7,735 nt of DNA from Lachnospiraceae bacterium. Its GTDB lineage: Bacteria; Bacillota; Clostridia; Lachnospirales; Lachnospiraceae. Each line of letters opens with the position of its first letter. Within the stretch, counting starts at the first letter, position 1. This document shows positions 1 to 7,735 of this stretch, piece after piece. Under the pieces are notes generated by a model. That model was not told the origin of the DNA and did not search any database. It was given only the letters and a program-made list of their open reading frames with translations. Made by a program: the position numbers and the translations under genes. Where the stretch lies: NCBI GenBank assembly GCA_017613225.1, contig JAGAEH010000231.1, forward strand, positions 1 to 7,735, written 5' to 3'.

Positions 1-140
1 GTGTTGCCGTCCACGACCTTGCCCTGACGGTTCGTGAGCCCGGTGATATAGCAAAGGGACTCGACCAGTGTGGTCTTTCCGCATCCGCCGTGACCGAGTA
101 CCGCTACGTTTCTGATCTGCTTTGCGCTGTAGACATTCAT
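1..140 (-). CDS. fusA: Elongation factor G-like translational GTPase, N-terminal fragment
   Basis: This is the first 46 codons of a gene that runs off the left edge. The ATG (138-140) follows a strong AAGGAGGAG ribosome binding site at 149-157. The peptide begins MNVYSAKQIRNVAVLGHGG and contains a P-loop, GHGGCGKT (residues 16-23), followed by TTLVE and, at the edge, GKVVDGN. The pattern IRNVAxLGHxGxGKTTLxE...GxVxDGN is typical of the EF-G-like GTPases often named FusA2 in Clostridia. Canonical EF-G usually has a HxDxGKT version of this loop, so I favour the second, EF-G-like paralogue over the main fusA; only the G1 region and the start of switch I are visible, so the paralogue cannot be settled. 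The family are cytosolic GTPases related to the ribosome translocase, and the role of the paralogue is uncertain. It has its own promoter just upstream. Confidence 0.8.
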   Translation of the reverse strand, partial: MNVYSAKQIRNVAVLGHGGCGKTTLVESLCYITGLTNRQGKVVDGN

Positions 141-207
141 AAATATGTCTCCTCCTTACTTCGGGATCGATGATATATTTTGCTGATATAAAAACAGTCC
201 ATCTGAT

Positions 208-236
208 ATTCTACAAAATACTGCAGAAAAGTGCAA
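208..236 (-). promoter_or_regulatory. Predicted sigma-A promoter of the EF-G-like gene
   Basis: On the minus strand a -35 box TTGCAC (231-236) is separated by exactly 17 bases from a -10 box TAGAAT (208-213). Transcription would start near 200-202, giving a leader of about 60 bases that ends in the AAGGAGGAG ribosome binding site. The promoter lies between the VanW gene stop and this gene, so the GTPase can be transcribed separately. I see no hairpin terminator in 141-249, so read-through from the VanW gene is also possible. This is a sequence match only. Confidence 0.65.
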
Positions 237-249
237 GATGAAATTCTGC

Positions 250-1701
250 TTATTCCGTGTTCTCCGGGGCCGCTTCCGTGGGCTTCGTCCCTATGATCTC
301 CTTCATGATGGAGAGCTGGTAGTGGTCGTTGTTTATCGTCTCCCGGCTCACTTCCACGTCATCGATGTACACCACCTTGTCCAGGTGGGAGTAGATCTCG
401 TCGTGCTGGCTGCCGGAGTACTTGACGGTGCCCTCGTCCAGGGTATCGTCGTAGACGGTCTCGATCTCGGAGACCACCCGGGAATCCTCGATGCTTTCGT
501 ACTCCACTCTGCGGTTGGCCGGCCGGGTCTCTTTCCCGTAGATCGTAAAGATCACGTGTTCCCCGTCGGTCTCGCCTTTGATATAGATCGGATAGTCCAG
601 GTTGTTGGTGAAGATCAGGTCCTTGGAGCCCGTGGCGATGGCCGCGTCCTTGGAGGGATCGATGTACGGAACGATCATCGAATGGTTGGACCGCTTGTCG
701 ATCTGGATCTCCGCCTTGAGCAGGGCATTGTACAGCGTGCTCGCCACCTGGCACACGCCGCCGCCGATGGCGTCCTCCATCTGACCGTTGTACATCTGGG
801 AACCGCTCTGATAGCCGTTCTCTTCGATGCGGTCCTTCATCAGGTCGCTGGTGGAGACCTGCTCGCCGGGCATCAGCACGGTGCCGTTGATAAACGCCGT
901 GGCCACGTCCACATTGTGGGCCCGGCTGCCGTATTCGTTCTGCGGGTCATGGTAGATGGTGAAAGCCTGCCCCAGGATGGTCTGGATGTTCCGCAGCTCT
1001 TCGGCCTTGATCTTCGGCTCCACCACGTCCACCGCGGCGATCACCGTCAGCGTCGCCTCCGGATCGGTGTTGATGAAGGTGTTGACGATCTTGGCCACCG
1101 TGGCCGCCTGGTCCGTTTTGCTGCCGCTTCTGCCCTCGGTCACCTCGAACTCGCCGTCGTCATTCAAAACGATCTTCGCGTTCTTCGCCTTCACGTCCTT
1201 CGCGTCGGCGGTCATCTCCACAAAGCTGACGATCTTGTCCCGGTCCACGGTCTTGGCCAGCTCCATGCGGAAGGTGCCCATCTTCAGGTCCATGGTGGCA
1301 AAGTAGCTGCTCAGGGTGCCGTGGGACTTCCCGATGCGGATCGCCTCGTTCAGGGCTTCCTCGATGCCCCAGTGGACGTTGAAGGCCTCCAGGCTGGTGG
1401 TGACGGGCTCGCCGTCCCAGTAAATGGTCACTTCCCGGTTCTCCACCGTGGAGTAGACCTGGGAGATCATCTGCCTGGCCTGACCCTTGGAATAGCCGCC
1501 CACGTAGATGCTGCCGATGTAGACCCCCTCGGGGATCATCTCGTCGTCCGCGTAGCCGGTGAACTCCGGTCCCGCCTGACGGAAATTGACGAAGGCCTCC
1601 TCTTTTTTGCCCGAAAGGACAAGGATCAGCACCAGCGCCAGTATCAGCACCGCCGCCGCCCCGATGAGCCAGTATTTGTATTTTCCGATCAGTTCCTTCA
1701 C
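250..1701 (-). CDS. VanW-domain protein with YoaR-like peptidoglycan-binding region, membrane anchored
   Basis: The product is 483 residues. A short basic N-terminus is followed by one hydrophobic membrane segment (about 11-30) and no obvious cleavage site, suggesting an anchored protein with its bulk outside the cell. Residues about 58-230 look like the YoaR-type putative peptidoglycan-binding repeat (IYVGGYSKGQA, then VTIYWDGE). The VanW domain covers about 262-390 and contains the hallmark GGGVCQVASTLYNALLKA (313-330), the HSMIVPY segment and the FTNNLDYPIYIKG strand. The remaining C-terminus (about 395-470) is beta-rich and not recognised; residues 474-483 are a polar tail. The start is GTG at 1699-1701, the first codon after the recG stop and in the same frame; the next ATG would remove the membrane segment. 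There is no clear ribosome binding site, so translation is probably coupled to recG. VanW domains occur widely in Clostridia with unknown biochemical function, and nothing here suggests a vancomycin resistance cluster. Confidence 0.9.
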   Translation of the reverse strand: MKELIGKYKYWLIGAAAVLILALVLILVLSGKKEEAFVNFRQAGPEFTGYADDEMIPEGVYIGSIYVGGYSKGQARQMISQVYSTVENREVTIYWDGEPVTTSLEAFNVHWGIEEALNEAIRIGKSHGTLSSYFATMDLKMGTFRMELAKTVDRDKIVSFVEMTADAKDVKAKNAKIVLNDDGEFEVTEGRSGSKTDQAATVAKIVNTFINTDPEATLTVIAAVDVVEPKIKAEELRNIQTILGQAFTIYHDPQNEYGSRAHNVDVATAFINGTVLMPGEQVSTSDLMKDRIEENGYQSGSQMYNGQMEDAIGGGVCQVASTLYNALLKAEIQIDKRSNHSMIVPYIDPSKDAAIATGSKDLIFTNNLDYPIYIKGETDGEHVIFTIYGKETRPANRRVEYESIEDSRVVSEIETVYDDTLDEGTVKYSGSQHDEIYSHLDKVVYIDDVEVSRETINNDHYQLSIMKEIIGTKPTEAAPENTE

Positions 1702-3740
<2,039 letters not shown>

Positions 3741-3741
<1 letters not shown>

Positions 3742-5468
3742 TATTCCACGGAAATAATGTAATAATAGATCGGCTGGCCGCCGTTCTGGACTTCCACGTC
3801 GCAGTTCGGGTAGTCGGCCTCCACTGTCTCGCCCAGCTTCTCCGCCTCCTCGGGGGAAACGGAAGAGCCGTAGTAGATGCTGATGGCGCCGGCCTCGTCG
3901 CTGACCAGGGCGTTCACCGTCTCGCGGGCCACGGAGAATGTATCCTTGCCCACCGCCAGCAGGGCCGAATGATCCCCGATGGAGATGATGTCGTTCTGCT
4001 CGATCACCTTGCCGTCGATCACGGTATCCCGGATCGCGTAGGTGATCTGGCCGGTGCGGACGGCAGCGATGCCGTTTTTCATGTTCTCGGTGTTCTCCTC
4101 TTCGCTCAGGCCCGGATCGAAATAGATCAGCGCGCTGATGCCCTGAGGGATGGTCTTGGTGGGGATCACCACCACCTTTTTATCCGCCACCATGTACTGG
4201 GCCAGTTCCGCAGCCATGATGATGTTCTTGTTGTTGGGCAGGATGTAGATAATGTCCGCGTTGATCTTTTCGATCTCGCCCACGAAGGCCTCCGCGCTGG
4301 GATTCATGGTCTGTCCCCCCATGATCACGCCGTCCGCGCCCATGGCCTTGAAGATCTCCGTCAGGCCGTCGCCGCTGGTGACCGTCACAAAGCCGTACTG
4401 CTTTCTGGGCTCCGGCTTAGGCTCTTCCGCCTTGGGCAGGACCGGCGCCGCGGGGGCGGGTTCCACCTTTTCCGGAGCGGGAGCAGGCTTTTCGGCGGGC
4501 TTCTCCGCCTTCGGCTCCTCCGTCCGGGCGGGCGTCTTGATGGTCTCCTCCAGGGCGTTGATCTTGATCTTGCTTAAGGTGCCGTATTCCACGCCCCGCT
4601 GGATGGCCAGACCGGGATCGTTGGTGTTCACGCGGGCCTTCACGGTGTCGTTCAGGGACAGGACCATCACGTTCTCGCCGATGCCGGCCAGGTAGGTCTT
4701 AAGATCCGTCTCATCCTCTTCCGTCAGGCCTGCGCCCTTGATGGTGAATTCCACGCTGTAGGCGGTGCGCTCCGCGCTGACGGCCTTCGGGCCGCTGCCT
4801 GCGGCCTTTTCCTTGCCCTTGGCGGCTTCCGCCTCCATGTCGAAGGTCTTCTCCCCCGTCATCACGGCGTACATGCCCTTGATGAATACCATCAGGCCCT
4901 GGCCGCCGGAGTCCACCACGCCGGCTTCCTTCAGCACCGGCAGCAGTTCCGGAGTATTCTCCAGCACCGCGTCGCCGTGCTCGATCAGCAGACGCAGGGT
5001 CTCGGTCAGATCCAGCTGCTCCTCCGCCAGCTCCGCCGCCTTCTCGGAGATGCCGCGGGCCACCGTCAGGATAGTGCCCTCCTTCGGCTTCATCACGGCC
5101 TTGTAAGCCGTTTCCGTGGCGGCGTTCAGCGCTTTTACCAGCACTTCGCCGTTTAAGACTTCCGCGTCCTTCAGGACCTTGGTAAAGCCGCGGCACAGCT
5201 GGGACAGGATCACGCCGGAGTTTCCGCGGGCACCCCGCAGGGAACCGGAGGAGATGGCCTTGCCCAGGGTAGACAGCGTCGGCTCCTTCAGGTTCTTCAC
5301 TTCGTTCACGGCGGACAGCAGCGTCAGCGTCATGTTGGTCCCGGTGTCGCCGTCCGGCACGGGGAACACATTCAGTTCGTTGATCCAGTCCTTATTTGCC
5401 TCCAGCTCCTGAACGCCGGCACAGAACATCGCGCTCAGGAGTTTTGCATCCAATTCGAAAATAACCAC
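3741..5468 (-). CDS. yloV: DAK2/DegV-like protein of the YloV / fatty acid kinase FakA family
   Basis: The product is 575 residues; B. subtilis YloV and S. aureus FakA are around 550. The N-terminal DhaL/DAK2 kinase domain (about 7-205) has the nucleotide and magnesium motif PVPDGDTGTNM (36-46), RGARGNSGVILSQ (78-90) and DSGGQGL (186-192), so the kinase half looks active. A middle domain spans about 234-312. It is followed by an unusual Pro/Ala/Glu/Lys-rich linker (about 313-356) and a C-terminal DegV-like domain (about 358-575) with GADGVIMGGQTMNPS and ILPNNKNI. In characterised relatives FakA phosphorylates fatty acids held by a separate FakB protein; no fakB is in this window, so the substrate here is inferred. 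The middle domain lacks the Cys and HxH residues that I recall binding zinc in FakA. The GTG start is supported by an AAGGGAG site eight bases upstream. The gene follows yloU by 21 bases and overlaps recG by one. Confidence 0.93.
4402..4534 (-). other. Pro/Ala/Glu/Lys-rich interdomain linker in the YloV/FakA-like protein
   Basis: Codons for residues about 313-356 encode a low-complexity stretch made almost only of Pro, Ala, Glu, Lys and Val, with repeated short units such as AEKPAEKP and PAPAPEK. It separates the middle domain from the DegV-like C-terminal domain and is likely an extended, disordered spacer. It roughly accounts for the extra length of this protein compared with typical YloV/FakA proteins. 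Confidence 0.75.
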
Positions 5469-5476
5469 TCTTCGTT

Positions 5477-5483
5477 CTCCCTT
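5477..5483 (-). promoter_or_regulatory. Ribosome binding site deciding the GTG start of the yloV-like gene
   Basis: AAGGGAG on the minus strand sits eight bases upstream of GTG (5466-5468), in the 21-base gap after the yloU stop. No ATG lies near the beginning of the conserved N-terminal DhaL domain, so this site supports the GTG as the real start. Confidence 0.7.
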
Positions 5484-5489
5484 CCGCGA

Positions 5490-5846
5490 TCAGTCCGTCG
5501 CGCGCACTCCCTCGACATACACGTTGATCTGTTTGATCTCCGCCCCGGTGAACTCCTCCACCTTGTACCTGACGGACTCGATCAGGGACTCCGTCACTGC
5601 GGCGATGCTCACGCCAAGAGAAACGATCACGTGGAAATCCAGCGAAATAGTATTGTCTTCTATGGTCACATTGATGCCGTTAGCAAGATGTTCTCTCTTC
5701 AGCAGTTTGGAGAGGCCGTCCTTCATGTTTACGGAGGACATGCCCACGATGCCGTAGCACTCCATGGCGACGGTGCCCGCATAAGTTGCGATCACATCGC
5801 TGTCGACGATCACGTCACCCTGTTCAGTGGATATGCGATATTTCAT
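5490..5846 (-). CDS. yloU: Asp23/Gls24 family envelope stress protein YloU
   Basis: The product has 118 residues, typical for the family. The whole protein is one Asp23 domain: an N-terminal strand (GDVIVDSDVIATYAGTVAME, residues 10-29), the YGIVGMS segment (31-37), the central strand pair INVTIEDNTISLDFHVIVSLG, and the C-terminal VNV-like strand INVYVEGVR. There is no signal peptide or membrane segment. Family members such as S. aureus Asp23 are abundant cytoplasmic proteins attached to the membrane through a partner; the biochemical role of YloU is not established. The start ATG (5844-5846) has a strong AGGAGGTT site at 5850-5857. It is the first gene of the yloU-yloV-recG-VanW operon and lies under a near-consensus promoter with an inverted repeat over the predicted start of transcription. 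Divergent placement against rpmB is the usual Firmicute arrangement. Confidence 0.92.
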   Translation of the reverse strand: MKYRISTEQGDVIVDSDVIATYAGTVAMECYGIVGMSSVNMKDGLSKLLKREHLANGINVTIEDNTISLDFHVIVSLGVSIAAVTESLIESVRYKVEEFTGAEIKQINVYVEGVRATD

Positions 5847-5864
5847 GCCAACCTCCTGTTCGAT

Positions 5865-5887
5865 CTATAGATACACATAATCTATAG
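5865..5887. repeat. Perfect inverted repeat, candidate operator of the yloU operon
   Basis: The sequence ctatagat (5865-5872), a 7-base spacer, then atctatag (5880-5887) forms perfect 8-base arms. The left copy is also part of a perfect 10-base palindrome, atctatagat (5863-5872), and atctatag recurs as a direct repeat 17 bases apart (5863 and 5880). It begins one base downstream of the -10 box and covers the predicted transcription start, a common place for a repressor to bind. It could instead form an AT-rich hairpin at the 5' end of the mRNA. I do not recognise it as the site of a known regulator. Confidence 0.6.
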
Positions 5888-5888
5888 T

Positions 5889-5917
5889 ATTATAAATGCT
5901 TTTATTCCACTTGTCAC
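5889..5917 (-). promoter_or_regulatory. Predicted sigma-A promoter of the yloU operon
   Basis: On the minus strand a -35 box GTGACA (5912-5917) is followed after exactly 17 bases by a perfect -10 box TATAAT (5889-5894). Start of transcription is predicted near 5882, with a leader of about 36 bases that contains the AGGAGGTT ribosome binding site. This would drive yloU, the yloV-like gene, recG and the VanW gene together. Confidence 0.8.
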
Positions 5918-6019
5918 TTATTTTTTGAGAAAGTAGAGCGGCCCGGAGTTTTATTTCCTTAATGTATGAACGCCCCGGGGAGCCCGTTTAAAGTTTTGCG
6001 TTTTCCCTAAAATTTCCGC
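5918..6019. other. Spacer between the two divergent promoters
   Basis: About 100 bases separate the -35 boxes of the yloU and rpmB promoters. The spacer is mostly AT-rich but contains two GC islands, one near 5939-5947 and a ccccgggg palindrome at 5973-5980. I find no gene here: the only ATG-started frames are 9 and 13 codons and have no ribosome binding site. No known riboswitch or protein-binding motif is recognised. Confidence 0.5.
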
Positions 6020-6048
6020 TTGCATTCATTTTTGATATCTGCTATAGT
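6020..6048 (+). promoter_or_regulatory. Predicted sigma-A promoter of rpmB with extended -10
   Basis: A -35 box TTGCAT (6020-6025), a 17-base spacer and a -10 box TATAGT (6043-6048) are present. The bases TGC immediately before the -10 box give the extended TGn motif, so this should be a strong promoter, as expected for a ribosomal protein gene. Transcription would begin near 6055, leaving a leader of about 50 bases in which I recognise no regulatory RNA. Confidence 0.8.
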
Positions 6049-6093
6049 ACGAATGTTCTGACCTGATAAGGCCGGACGCGCAAAAAGTTTTGT

Positions 6094-6099
6094 GAGGTG
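6094..6099 (+). promoter_or_regulatory. Ribosome binding site deciding the rpmB start
   Basis: GAGGTG lies six bases before ATG (6106-6108). An in-frame GTG at 6097 is part of this site and would add three residues before the conserved MAKC start of L28, so the ATG is chosen. Confidence 0.85.
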
Positions 6100-6105
6100 A
6101 GAATA

Positions 6106-6291
6106 ATGGCTAAGTGTGCGATCTGCGGAAAAGGAGCTCATTTCGGTAATATGGTGAGCCACTCTCATAGAAGAAGCAACAAGATGTGGAAGTCCAACGT
6201 CAAGTCCGTTCGCGTGAACGTTGGCGGAAGCACCAAGAGAATGTACGTGTGCACTTCCTGCCTGAAGTCCGGCGCTGTGGAGAGAGCTTAA
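6106..6291 (+). CDS. rpmB: 50S ribosomal protein L28
   Basis: The product has 61 residues, normal for the short Firmicute L28. It begins MAKCAICGKG and carries the signature GNMVSHSHRRSNKMWKSNV (14-32), with KRMYVCTSCLKSG near the end. Two CxxC pairs (Cys4/Cys7 and Cys49/Cys52) make this the zinc-binding form rather than the cysteine-free form that some bacteria express under zinc limitation. L28 is a small basic protein of the large ribosomal subunit. The gene has its own extended -10 promoter and a strong terminator, so it is probably transcribed alone, divergent from the yloU operon. Confidence 0.98.
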   Translation: MAKCAICGKGAHFGNMVSHSHRRSNKMWKSNVKSVRVNVGGSTKRMYVCTSCLKSGAVERA

Positions 6292-6320
6292 CTCGTTACC
6301 ATCATTCGAGCTTGTAAGAT

Positions 6321-6352
6321 AAAGGTGCGGTCCCTTGGGATCGCACCTTTTT
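6321..6352 (+). terminator. Intrinsic terminator of rpmB, probably bidirectional
   Basis: AAAGGTGCGGTCCC pairs with GGGATCGCACCTTT, giving a long stem with one G-T wobble, a very tight loop and a run of T residues at 6348-6352. It ends the rpmB transcript. The gerW gene on the opposite strand stops 11 bases away (6364); read from that side the same hairpin is followed by TTTATCTT, a poorer T tract, so it may also terminate the converging transcript. Confidence 0.9.
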
Positions 6353-6363
6353 CGTGTCGTCTT

Positions 6364-6804
6364 TTATTTCTTCTTTGCCTCGGCCTTCAGGTCGTTGATC
6401 GCCTCGTCCACTTCCGGATCAGTGATCTTGCTCTTGCCGGTGAAGCGGTTCACGATGTCGGGCACCATGTCCATTGCCTTCATCACCGCGGTCTGGTCCT
6501 TTAAGCTGATCAGGCGGGTGGTGCCGTTGTGGATGATCAGCGCCGCTGTGGGGGAGACTTTGGCGCTCAGGCCGCCGCCGTCCTTGTTCTTGGACTTGTC
6601 CCCGTTTAAGGCTGCGCCGGCGCCCACGCCGATGCTGATGTCCACCAGGGGAAGAATGATCGTGTCACCCACGGTGACCGGATCTCCCACTACGGTCTTT
6701 GCGGAGGCATAAGCCTCGATCCCCTTCAGCATCGCGTCGATCGTGCTGCCGACTCTGCTCTTGCCGTTCCCGTTTCCGTTGCCGTTGCCGTTTCCGTTCG
6801 CCAT
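6364..6804 (-). CDS. ytfJ: GerW / YtfJ family spore protein
   Basis: The product has 146 residues, close to the 150 or so of B. subtilis YtfJ (GerW), a sporulation protein needed for normal germination. The family core is visible: STIDAMLKGIEAYASAKTVVGDPVTVGDTIILPLVDISIGVGAGA (about 20-64), a glycine-rich loop with GGGLSAKVSPTAALII (about 76-91), and RLISLKDQTAVMKAMDMVP (97-115) with a charged C-terminal tail. The glycine-rich loop is less glycine-rich than I expect for the family, and residues 3-14 are six Asn-Gly pairs encoded by a 6-base repeat. The ATG (6802-6804) directly follows the TAG of the DUF2953 gene, with a strong AAAGGAGGAA site inside that gene's end. The pairing matches ytfI-ytfJ in Bacillus and supports a sporulation role, although no sporulation-type promoter could be seen in the window. 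Confidence 0.88.
   Translation of the reverse strand: MANGNGNGNGNGNGKSRVGSTIDAMLKGIEAYASAKTVVGDPVTVGDTIILPLVDISIGVGAGAALNGDKSKNKDGGGLSAKVSPTAALIIHNGTTRLISLKDQTAVMKAMDMVPDIVNRFTGKSKITDPEVDEAINDLKAEAKKK
6763..6798 (-). repeat. Six-unit hexanucleotide repeat encoding Asn-Gly pairs
   Basis: Six consecutive copies of NCCGTT on the plus strand (AACGGN on the coding strand) encode residues 3-14 of the GerW-family protein, alternating Asn and Gly. Only the third base of the glycine codon varies. The unit length is a multiple of three, so gain or loss of units would change length without breaking the frame. It resembles a slippage-prone simple repeat; whether it varies between strains is unknown. Confidence 0.85.
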
Positions 6805-7735
6805 CTATTCTTCCTCCTTTATGGTCCCGTCTTTGTCGTCTTTGTGCTTTTTGTCGTCTTTATCGTCGTCGTCTTCGTCGTCTTCTATCGCAGAACCTTT
6901 CAGTTCCTTTGCCAGTTTCTTGCCGCGCTTCAAAAGCTTTCTGAACCGCTTGTCCAGCAGCATCTTGATGCCGAACCATACGATGTGATTGAGCCTCAGG
7001 CGGCCTTTCACATGGACGTCGCCCTCGATCACTTCCTCGTCGAAGTCTCCCATCAGCCGGAAGGTGTCCGAAACGCGGGGATAGATCAGAGAGTACCAGT
7101 ACATCAGGATCTTGCCGGTGGTGGCCGGATCGCTTAAGCCCACCCGGGCGTACCCCTCGAATTTCTTGGGGATGTAGTGCTTCAGCGCTTTGCCCAGGCG
7201 CTTGAGGATCAGGGAAAACTCCTCCTGGGTGGTGTTGTCCTGGACGAAGTCCAGCACCTTGTCGATCTTGGCCTTTACGTCCTCCAGCTTGTCAGCCAGG
7301 TCCTCGCCCTTCTGGCGGATGCCCTCGATCTTTTCGGAGAGAGTCTTCTTTTCCTTTTCGGGCTCTTCGGTCTCCTCCGGTTCCTCCTTGTAGTCGGAGA
7401 CGTCCTGGAAAAAGAAGTCCTCATCAAAATCTTCGTCTTTGTCAGACGCGGCAGGCTTTGCGCTCTCCGCCTGCTCCGCGGGCTGCGGGGCCTCCGCTTT
7501 TTCAGCGGGCCCGGTTCCTGTGCTGTCGGCCGCGGTGCCGGTGCCTTCAGGCTGTCCGCCCTCCGGTTCCTTTTCTCCCTCCGCTTCCGGCTTCGCGTCC
7601 TCCTTCGGACCCTCCGCCGTGATGACTTCCAGGACCTCGGCCTCCTCAAAGTCCTCTCCGGCGTCCATTTTGCCCTTTTTGGACTTTTTCTCCTTCGGCT
7701 CCTTTTCCTTTTTGGGGAAGACCTTTATTCCGAAC
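6805..7735 (-). CDS. DUF2953 domain protein (YtfI-like), N-terminus outside the window
   Basis: The reading frame is open to the right edge, so 309 residues are visible and the true start is beyond it. The first visible residues, FGIKVFPKKEKEPKEKK, resemble the lysine-rich segment that follows the N-terminal membrane region in DUF2953 proteins; the ATG at 7666-7668 has no ribosome binding site and is only an internal methionine. Visible residues about 23-131 are an acidic Glu/Ala/Pro low-complexity stretch, 132-166 look like a coiled coil, and about 176-270 form the recognisable core (YARVGLSDPATTGKILMYW, then RLRLNHIVWFGIKMLLDK). The end is an Asp/Lys-rich tail. The function of the family is unknown. 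It abuts gerW, as ytfI does ytfJ in Bacillus, which suggests a sporulation role. The long acidic insert makes this protein larger than the typical family member of about 220 residues. Confidence 0.82.
   Translation of the reverse strand, partial: FGIKVFPKKEKEPKEKKSKKGKMDAGEDFEEAEVLEVITAEGPKEDAKPEAEGEKEPEGGQPEGTGTAADSTGTGPAEKAEAPQPAEQAESAKPAASDKDEDFDEDFFFQDVSDYKEEPEETEEPEKEKKTLSEKIEGIRQKGEDLADKLEDVKAKIDKVLDFVQDNTTQEEFSLILKRLGKALKHYIPKKFEGYARVGLSDPATTGKILMYWYSLIYPRVSDTFRLMGDFDEEVIEGDVHVKGRLRLNHIVWFGIKMLLDKRFRKLLKRGKKLAKELKGSAIEDDEDDDDKDDKKHKDDKDGTIKEEE
6811..6820 (-). promoter_or_regulatory. Ribosome binding site of gerW inside the DUF2953 coding end
   Basis: AAAGGAGGAA is six bases from the gerW ATG and lies within the last codons of the DUF2953 gene (lysine-glutamate tail). 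It confirms the gerW start and shows the two genes are read from one transcript. Confidence 0.85.

Noticed and set aside
250..1701. Vancomycin resistance cluster
   Set aside because: VanW-domain proteins are widespread; no vanH, ligase, vanX or sensor-regulator genes are present.
3969..5196. Open frames of 147-202 codons on both strands overlapping the yloV-like gene
   Set aside because: They overlap the conserved kinase and DegV-like gene in other frames, have biased composition and match no family.
5949..6033. Short peptide genes (9 and 13 codons) or a spoVM-like gene between yloU and rpmB
   Set aside because: No ribosome binding sites, and the peptides do not resemble SpoVM.
6097..6099. 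GTG as the rpmB start
   Set aside because: It is part of the ribosome binding site and would add three residues before the conserved MAKC start.
7666..7668. ATG as the start of the DUF2953 gene
   Set aside because: No ribosome binding site precedes it, and the frame stays open upstream to the window edge with a sequence typical of the family's N-terminal part.

Overview
The window looks like ordinary chromosome from a moderately GC-rich, spore-forming Clostridia-type Firmicute, probably of the Lachnospiraceae or a related family. Four things point there: the block yloU - yloV (DAK2/FakA-like) - recG with rpmB divergent from it, which is conserved in Firmicutes; a GerW/YtfJ-family spore protein next to a DUF2953 protein, matching ytfI-ytfJ of Bacillus; a four-cysteine L28 protein; and an EF-G-like second translational GTPase whose N-terminus resembles clostridial examples. 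Genes are GC-rich, the non-coding gaps are AT-rich, and the ribosome binding sites are Firmicute-type. I see no mobile element, CRISPR array, tRNA or rRNA.

Layout. Positions 1-140 (minus) hold the first 46 codons of the EF-G-like GTPase, with its own promoter in the 109-base gap 141-249. Positions 250-5846 (minus, read right to left) form one tightly packed operon: yloU (Asp23/Gls24 family), a yloV/fakA-like gene, recG, and a VanW-domain membrane-anchored protein. The yloU-yloV gap is 21 bases, yloV and recG overlap by one base, and recG and the VanW gene abut with no gap. The divergent region 5847-6105 carries two back-to-back sigma-A-type promoters, one for the operon and one for rpmB, and an inverted repeat over the predicted operon start. 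rpmB (plus) ends at a strong hairpin terminator. Converging on that terminator from the right are gerW/ytfJ and the DUF2953 gene (both minus), which also abut; the DUF2953 gene runs off the right edge.

How the genes fit together. rpmB supplies a ribosomal protein. The yloU operon mixes a cell-envelope or stress-associated protein, a fatty-acid-kinase-like protein, a DNA repair helicase and an envelope protein; these are neighbours by conserved synteny rather than members of one known pathway. The DUF2953-GerW pair is probably a sporulation unit.

No clearly new system is visible. The points most worth a second look are the inverted repeat at the yloU promoter, the apparent loss of a three-residue zinc site in the FakA-like protein, its Pro/Ala/Glu/Lys-rich linker, the Asn-Gly hexanucleotide repeat at the start of gerW, and the same-frame TAA-GTG junction between recG and the VanW gene.
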